Assembly (NCBI GenBank): GCA_001642415.1
Contig: LTDK01000143.1
Location: forward strand, 1 to 39,936
Reading direction: 5' to 3'
Source of the DNA: Nematocida ironsii
Taxonomy: Eukaryota; Microsporidia
Length of the DNA stretch: 39,936 nt
Shown: positions 34,295 to 39,936 of the stretch, one piece after another
Position numbering within the stretch: the stretch's first letter is position 1
How the letters are laid out: every line of letters starts with the position of its first letter
The notes under the pieces: model-generated
Told to the model about the DNA's origin: nothing
The model's input: the letters and a program-made list of their open reading frames with translations, nothing else
Databases searched by the model: none
Program-made: the position numbers and the translations under genes

Positions 34295-34930
34295 CTACTC
34301 CTTCTTTAGTAACCTTTCTCTTATTTTTCTAATCTTGTCTCGGGCGGGAAGTGGAATGTCTTCTATTTCATATTCGTGGTACTGCAGTATTCTTGTCATA
34401 ATCTGTGCCTGCTGGGCTTTCACCGAGAATGATTTGTTTAAAATACTTTCCAGAGTTTCTTTTGGTGCAAGTCCTAGCGTAAATATAATATGCAGTAGTG
34501 AAGAGAGAAGAGAACTATTTTCTGTAAGTAGTGCTCTTATTTCTTCTGGTCTATTTAATGCCAGCTGTTTCATGTGCTTTAGTATGTCTTTTGTTTCCTC
34601 TGGTGATAGCCTGTTTAGTGTTGAAACTATTCCATCAATATCAAGCTTGGCTTGCTCTACTTGTGGCTGCTGTACTGAGTTATTATCTGCATAGTTTATC
34701 TTTACTGGCCTGTTATTTAGCATTATTTTTAGTCTGTTCACTGCTATGTCTGCTACAATTGGTGATTCGTACGTACAGAATCCATATCCCTTTGATTTAC
34801 CTGTTGCCCTGTCTGTTACCATCCGGAAAGAAATTACTCTTCCAACAGATGAAAGCTCTTCTACTATTGTTTCTTCTGGTATGGTAAAGTCAATATTACC
34901 CACAAAGACTGTGCATCCTCTATTACCCAT
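34295..34930 (-). CDS. RNA15: Cleavage stimulation factor CstF-64 / Rna15, 211 aa
   Basis: Binds the U/GU-rich part of pre-mRNA poly(A) sites. N-terminal RRM at residues 5-82 with RNP2 VFVGNI and RNP1 KGYGFCTY. A hinge domain at about 95-165 (LSPEETKDILKHMKQLALNRPEEIRALL) matches the CstF-77/monkeytail-binding hinge. The C-terminal three-helix domain (AQIMTRILQYHEYEIEDIPLPARDKI, core MTRILQYHEYEIEDIP) at 170-211 binds Pcf11. The Gly/Pro-rich middle of the human protein (577 aa) is gone, which leaves only the three interaction domains. Confidence 0.92.
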   Translation of the reverse strand: MGNRGCTVFVGNIDFTIPEETIVEELSSVGRVISFRMVTDRATGKSKGYGFCTYESPIVADIAVNRLKIMLNNRPVKINYADNNSVQQPQVEQAKLDIDGIVSTLNRLSPEETKDILKHMKQLALNRPEEIRALLTENSSLLSSLLHIIFTLGLAPKETLESILNKSFSVKAQQAQIMTRILQYHEYEIEDIPLPARDKIRKIRERLLKKE

Positions 34931-36255
34931 TGAAAATATTTTATAAAGAATACTAAGTGTAATACTCGTAGTAATAATATTTATATTTATTGAATGCTTG
35001 GAATTTCCTATAAAAGAGCCTTCTATGATAAGATATACTATATATGATATTATACTAGTGGTATATATGTGATATTTAAATATTGCTACTTTATGTATTA
35101 CATTTCAAGTTATAATTAATATTCTCAACAGTTATATGTTTAAGAATATAAAATATCTATTATTATAAGTATACAATTGAATATAATTTTGTAATTTATG
35201 CTCTATAGATATATTCAGAAGTAATTGACTTAGAGATTCTGTGTGTGATTTGTAATTCTATGAATTAATTCAGAATATTTTTTCGGTAAATGTACTATTA
35301 TTGGTTTAGTATATTATTAATCAAATGAAATTATGCTTAAATAGAGACATAAGTAATATAATGCACTTTATACTTGTTTATAATTCATTTTAGACTATTT
35401 CTAGAAAATTCAGTCTCTGTGATAAGATTATATATAGAACTTAATTAATAAAGCCCACGAAAGCCTATCATGAAATATTTAGTTAATTGTGATGCAAAAG
35501 TACAATTTAATATTAACTTTATCTGTACTACCTCTAAATATACACTTGGTATTGCTAAAAATAAGTTAATTATAAAACATGCAAAAGTATAATATATAAA
35601 ATATCAATTGTTATTAATAAACATACTGTTGTTAAAACATTTATTACAGTAGTAGAACAATTCATAGTAGTAAAATTCAAATAATAACATGCATTCATAT
35701 GCAATACCACCTAATTACACCAATAATTGCATTATTTTATTGCCTTTGCTGGTTTCTATCATATAATTAACCATTCCCAATGTAAGAACCTCACACCCAT
35801 GCCCGTGAAGTCACATAGCGCTGTTATATATGGGAATTAGAGCTATATAAGACGAGAATAATAAAAAAATTAGAATGGCTTTATTTATTGTAACAAAAAA
35901 TAAATAGTTCATATAGCTCATGTATTTTTATACCAATGCTAGTCTTGCCATACAGCATAGATTAATGTTGCTTTTGTCTTTATTTAACTCTACAAACTCC
36001 GTTTACTCCTTTTATTCTTATTTTTATATATTTGTGTATCTCTTTCTCATCCTATTCTGTTATCTATTACCCACGTATATTCAATATCTCTGAGATAGCC
36101 CCTGTAATATAAATATGAGTTTATTAAAATTAGAACTATTTATTCTTTATAAAAATATAATTTTATATTTCTTAAATGGAACATATTATTATATTTACCC
36201 CAGCTGTTTTTTTCCTCTCCTATGCTGTGAACTATTATTAAAGGTCATAACTAAA
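34931..36255. other. Gene-poor AT-rich region
   Basis: 1.3 kb without a convincing ORF or tRNA. One section at 35765-35850 has raised G+C (CCTCACACCCATGCCCGTGAAG) and a possible 7-bp stem (ATTCCCA 35773-35779 with TGGGAAT 35831-35837). The rest is AT-rich without clear repeats; the TTACACA-type arrays seen further left are absent. Confidence 0.5.
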
Positions 36256-36480
36256 CTTGAATATTTATTGCACTCGGAAACTATTATATAGTTTCGTCGG
36301 CCTGATCATCACTCCCCGTGCCTCACAGTGGACCAATGCGCGCCCTGATCCGGAGTTCCGTCTCCGTGCTGACGCATGGCCCCCTGATCGTAACAGGTTG
36401 TGTCTTGTTGCTAGGAAACGCCCCTTTGAAGATGATGCTGGGATCCATGTGCCCATGGAAACCCAACAACCCCAATAGAG
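36256..36480. other. Second GC-rich island, upstream of NemLGF1-like gene
   Basis: About 185 bp of G+C-rich sequence (CCTGATCCGGAGTTCCG, GACGCATGGCCCCCTGATCG) embedded in AT-rich DNA. It starts after the inverted repeat AAACTAT-TAT-ATAGTTT at 36279-36295. CCTGATC occurs three times (about 36301, 36345 and 36382). Short frames run through on both strands (73 aa plus, 63 aa minus) but neither has family or promoter support. The ATG of the large-family gene is 57 bp beyond. Confidence 0.6.
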
Positions 36481-36536
36481 TTATTTAATTAAATCAAAAA
36501 TTTAAAGCATAAATATAACTAAAAAATGAAAATTAA

Positions 36537-38999
36537 ATGTATTTTAAATACTGTCTAGTGTTATTATACATAACAAATATAAAAGCAAGAATGATATGGA
36601 AAGATGTAGAAGGATTTAAAAAAATTATTGTTGGTTTATATAAAGATGAAGAAAGAATAGTATCTCCACATTATTCGTTGCATCCTATAAACTTATATGT
36701 TAATAATAAGCGTGGAATAATATATAACTTAAGCACATTTGGTCATCAAATAGACGTAAAATATAAAATGGAAGTTACAGATAATGAATCAGGCGATAAT
36801 ATTTATAAATGTAGCCAAGCATATAGCGAGAATGATATTTGTGGCTTTGTAGTTAATGCTGAACCTTTCTTTCCGAATATATATTTGAATGCTCATAAAT
36901 GTTTAATTGACATGTTTCCTATAGTGGATGGAAGAGCAACAATTTATTCAGAAGATAAATACTCATTTTTAGCTTTTCTTAATAAAATTCCGGAGAAAAA
37001 AAACAGATTTAAACTGCTTGCTTCTTTGTTTTTACTTTCTGTGGGGGTAGATATTCCTTTGAAAATAAAGAAAAATAGAGCTAATGAGTACAGGCTTGTT
37101 ATTAAACCATCTAAATATAGCACTGAGAATTATTTTATCACTGAATTGAAGCTAGGAAAAAGAATTTACATAGCAAAAATGGGCGAGAATGAACCATGTT
37201 TACTAGGTGATAAATATTATTACACACAAACTAAAGATATAATTAATTTCTATAAAGAAATTAAGGATACACAATTAAATGGTATGTTCGATTCTCATAA
37301 TTTATGGATTGCAGGCAAGGGTTTACCCGATTCTGTTGATTTAGATATTTTATCAATACATTTATATAATCATCTTGATTCAAATATTAAATATGTTATA
37401 TCTATGGCTAGATTGCTTATACAAACGTATATATTTGAGTATATATCCAATAAAGAAGATATGAAAGAGTATCTTGTAGAGACATTTAATATACTAAAAG
37501 AACATGTTGAAGCAATAGAAACCCAAGAAAATTTAGATTATAAAGAAAAATTAGCTATTTGTGTTTTTAATAATATATTCTGCCCTGTAGATCAGGAATT
37601 GTTAGATAAAGAAACAAAAAACATAGAAAAGTTAAGTGAAGTCCATAGTATCATAAACCAATATCTGTTTATTCCCTTTCATAGAGAACTATCCATGCCA
37701 GATGTTTTACGTACTTGCTACAAAAGCAATGAATTATTCCTAACTGGAATAGCTTCTAGCTCTATGAATATATCTAATCCACCCAAATATCTCCCCCCTA
37801 CTAACCTAGAATATTTTTCTGGGTTAGACAAGTTTACTATTGGGACAGAAACTAGCATACTTATTCTACTCTGCTGTTGTTTATATGACAGCCATGGAAT
37901 GGAATACACTCTTAAAACAATTGAAAATTCTTCTACAGAATTAAAGCTGTTCTTTATTAAGTATAGAGACTTATTTGACACAGAAGATTTAAGTGTTCAC
38001 TGCGACTGGTATAAGTTAATTAATGATTTGATAATTAAGGATCCATCAAATTCTAGCCTTAAAGACCAGTATTATAATGGAGGCCTGCTAAGTATGCTTT
38101 CTATTATTTTAGACATAACTAATGGGTCTGAAGACATAAAGGATGAATTAAATGAGCTTATTAAAAAAGTAAGAGAAACAAAAAACTTAAGCTCAGAACT
38201 GACTGCGAATATTAATAATTTAGTTAATAAAATATTGGCCTTGCTTTCATATAATAAAAAACTGGAAGTAACAACAGACCCAGATCTTAGAATAGACACA
38301 CTTGAAAACCAAGAATCTGATATATTTGGGAAATTGCATCTAAAAATTTCCACTACTTCTTCAATCGAGAGAGAATTAACTATAGATTTTAATTTCGATA
38401 AAGCAACTGCAGAATATGTGGATATGAACATATCTAAATATGATTCTATGTTAAAGACAAATCTTAATTATATGTCTTATCTAGCAAGTAGGTGTGAACC
38501 GAATTTTATTACCTATAAAAATGAAATTTCAGATTACATTCTATACAATGTGAATAAATTAAAGAATACGCTATATGAAGGGAAAAAGCCACGGTTTATT
38601 AAACGTTTTAATAATATTCTACATGAAATTAAAAAATTCGATCCATCTGAACTATTTTCATACGGAAGAATTATATATACATCCGATAAAAGGCAGATAG
38701 TAGAACGTATTTCATCAATTGATTATAATGGCAAGATCAATGAATATTTTATTGGTAGAAGTATTATTATTAATGTTATAGGAAGTATGATAAATTTCAA
38801 TGAAAGCGCAATAGATAAGGTAATTTATGCTATTAATGCCGATTGGGGAATTAACTGCTTTAATGATAATATAATAATGGATGAAAAAGTTTATTCAAAA
38901 TTAAAGTCCAGAGGTGAATGTGTGAAGTTAGACTTTAAATTCGGTGATGATTTAGATGATGATTCAGATGAATATAATAAAGATTATCCTATATCCTAA
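36537..38999 (+). CDS. NemLGF1-like large-family secreted protein, 820 aa
   Basis: Signal peptide MYFKYCLVLLYITNIKA at the start, then about 800 residues without a known domain, ending in an acidic tail (DDLDDDSDEYNKDY). It is homologous to the minus-strand gene at 1516-4254: LLASLFLLSVGVDIPL matches LAVLFILSEQVDIPI, and the two share DxFGxLHLK/DLFGSFSL near residue 600 and the long helical C-terminal third. Pairwise identity is low, which fits fast evolution of an exported family. A TATA-like GCATAAATATA is about 20 nt before the ATG. It is unknown what host or parasite target it has. Confidence 0.85.
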   Translation: MYFKYCLVLLYITNIKARMIWKDVEGFKKIIVGLYKDEERIVSPHYSLHPINLYVNNKRGIIYNLSTFGHQIDVKYKMEVTDNESGDNIYKCSQAYSENDICGFVVNAEPFFPNIYLNAHKCLIDMFPIVDGRATIYSEDKYSFLAFLNKIPEKKNRFKLLASLFLLSVGVDIPLKIKKNRANEYRLVIKPSKYSTENYFITELKLGKRIYIAKMGENEPCLLGDKYYYTQTKDIINFYKEIKDTQLNGMFDSHNLWIAGKGLPDSVDLDILSIHLYNHLDSNIKYVISMARLLIQTYIFEYISNKEDMKEYLVETFNILKEHVEAIETQENLDYKEKLAICVFNNIFCPVDQELLDKETKNIEKLSEVHSIINQYLFIPFHRELSMPDVLRTCYKSNELFLTGIASSSMNISNPPKYLPPTNLEYFSGLDKFTIGTETSILILLCCCLYDSHGMEYTLKTIENSSTELKLFFIKYRDLFDTEDLSVHCDWYKLINDLIIKDPSNSSLKDQYYNGGLLSMLSIILDITNGSEDIKDELNELIKKVRETKNLSSELTANINNLVNKILALLSYNKKLEVTTDPDLRIDTLENQESDIFGKLHLKISTTSSIERELTIDFNFDKATAEYVDMNISKYDSMLKTNLNYMSYLASRCEPNFITYKNEISDYILYNVNKLKNTLYEGKKPRFIKRFNNILHEIKKFDPSELFSYGRIIYTSDKRQIVERISSIDYNGKINEYFIGRSIIINVIGSMINFNESAIDKVIYAINADWGINCFNDNIIMDEKVYSKLKSRGECVKLDFKFGDDLDDDSDEYNKDYPIS

Positions 39000-39766
39000 G
39001 TAAATATACACTTTATACGCCTGTGTACTAAGTTATATAATATGTTCGAAGTGACTTAAACGAATGAGTTGGTAATTTTCAGCTATGTTATACAGATATA
39101 ACCAAAAAACACTCAATGAAACTTTTTACTTTATACTGGCCAGTAGTAGTTGCATCCTATCCAATACGCCAACTATTATGAATAGTATAACAATAAAAGA
39201 AATAATATAAAATGAATAGTTTTTCTTAATTATAATCAATGTCTAACTTGGATTGACTTCATAGCTATTTAATACCTGATTGAATTAGTTAAATACTTCT
39301 ATCACCAGTTTATTTGTGTCTTCAGATAGTTCTGTTATTATTCTTAGTCTAATCCATCTTTATTGCTTTTACAATAATTTCTATTTCTTTATTTTTTATA
39401 CAAGCATCCACTGAAGATAATTTAAATTTTACAATAAAGTACACTTTTATAAAACCAGTCAGAAATTTACTACTTAACATAATAATATTAATACAGAAAA
39501 TACAAAAATATATTAAATAATACACATTAAACAACCACATATGCAATATAACATAATACAGCAGAAAAACTCAAATATACTATAAATACCGTATACTGAA
39601 TATATTACATGTATTTAAGTATAGTACATAACAACTAAATAACAACAATATGTATATTTTGAACTGGGTATATTGGATTTTTAATATAGAAGGGTCTTAG
39701 ATCAGGTCTTTTATTTGTTTATCACAAATCACGTGTATATTAGGTTTTGTTGATGTTTACACGCAA
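39000..39766. other. AT-rich intergenic region
   Basis: About 770 bp, AT-rich, no convincing ORF. A minus-strand 65-codon frame (39349-39546) is unsupported. No dispersed elements or dyads were seen. Confidence 0.45.
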
Positions 39767-39936
39767 ATGCAGAAGAAAAAAGAGCATCAGAAGACTAAAT
39801 CAGAGAAGACTTCTTTGTACGGAAAAGTAAAAAGATTCTTTTTTGGCACGTCCAAGAGAAAGGCTGTAGCAGATGCACCTAAAGACGCATCCACTGCAGA
39901 AGAAGTCCCGCCTAAAAAAAGGGACACCAAAATATC
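39767..39936 (+). CDS. 5' end of unknown gene, cut by right edge
   Basis: The ATG at 39767 opens a frame that is still open at the window end (56 full codons). It begins MQKKKEHQKTKSEKTSLYGK and continues with a very basic segment (KVKRFFFGTSKRKA), then a Pro/Glu/Lys-rich part (EEVPPKKRD). No signal peptide. Codon use and G+C are higher than in the flanking spacer, supporting a real gene. Family cannot be named from this fragment. Confidence 0.5.
   Translation, partial: MQKKKEHQKTKSEKTSLYGKVKRFFFGTSKRKAVADAPKDASTAEEVPPKKRDTKI

Noticed and set aside
36257..36478. 73-aa plus and 63-aa minus frames in the second GC island
   Set aside because: Openness is expected in GC-rich DNA lacking stop codons; no promoter, signal peptide or family match.

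Overview
The window looks like nuclear DNA of a microsporidian, most probably of the genus Nematocida (parasites of nematodes). The coding set is eukaryotic and strongly reduced: intron-free, closely packed genes for Rrp5, Rrp36, Rpb3, an Rrn7/TAF1B-like factor, HIRA, TFIIA, delta-COP, GPI12, uS19 and uL24. It is bracketed by very long, fast-evolving secreted paralogues that match the Nematocida large gene family NemLGF1 in layout (signal peptide followed by 800-900 residues without a known domain). Species cannot be fixed from the sequence alone.

Layout. 1-4254: the 3' part of one NemLGF1-like gene, a GC-rich island, and a second complete member on the minus strand. 4782-7392: a Qa-SNARE, a divergent protein kinase, a 52-residue membrane protein and the rRNA-processing factor Rrp36. 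7400-12100: an AT-rich accessory stretch holding secreted, repeat-rich proteins (a GMPN-repeat protein, a 504-residue secreted protein, a Cys-rich CGPNQ-repeat protein and a broken CPGG-repeat gene), a minimal tRNA-splicing endonuclease, and many copies of a TTACACA-T-TGTGTAA dyad. 12235-16428: tRNA-Asn, a membrane protein, an Rrn7-like factor and HIRA, the last two sharing a 12-bp divergent gap. 16650-19030: a perfect 33-bp inverted repeat, a Cys-rich 21-residue-repeat secreted protein, and a two-TM protein with a 27-bp minisatellite. 19084-26163: Rrp5, Rpb3, two secreted or anchored proteins, adenylate kinase, tRNA-Leu(CAA) and a Csm1-like monopolin subunit. 26400-28308: a repeat-filled spacer, a tiny ORF, TFIIA large subunit and a stand-alone Yvh1 zinc domain. 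28949-34930: a secreted low-complexity protein, then GPI12, delta-COP, uS19, uL24 and a CstF-64/Rna15 homologue. 34931-36536 is gene-poor and ends in a second GC-rich island, followed by another full NemLGF1-like gene (36537-38999) and the 5' end of an unknown gene at the right edge.

Several genes act in shared pathways: ribosome production (the Rrn7-like factor, Rrp5, Rrp36, Yvh1, uS19, uL24), Pol II transcription, chromatin and mRNA 3' ends (Rpb3, TFIIA, HIRA, CstF-64), and the secretory route (delta-COP, syntaxin, GPI12) that would carry the many signal-peptide proteins encoded here. The most interesting observations are a 13-copy dispersed GGGTTATATCGGGTTAT element confined to the central 22 kb, the dyad arrays, an identical 30-bp promoter on two secreted Cys-rich genes with TATA boxes only about 20-25 nt before the ATG, a Qa-SNARE that has lost its zero-layer glutamine, and reduction of Yvh1 and Sen34 to single functional domains.
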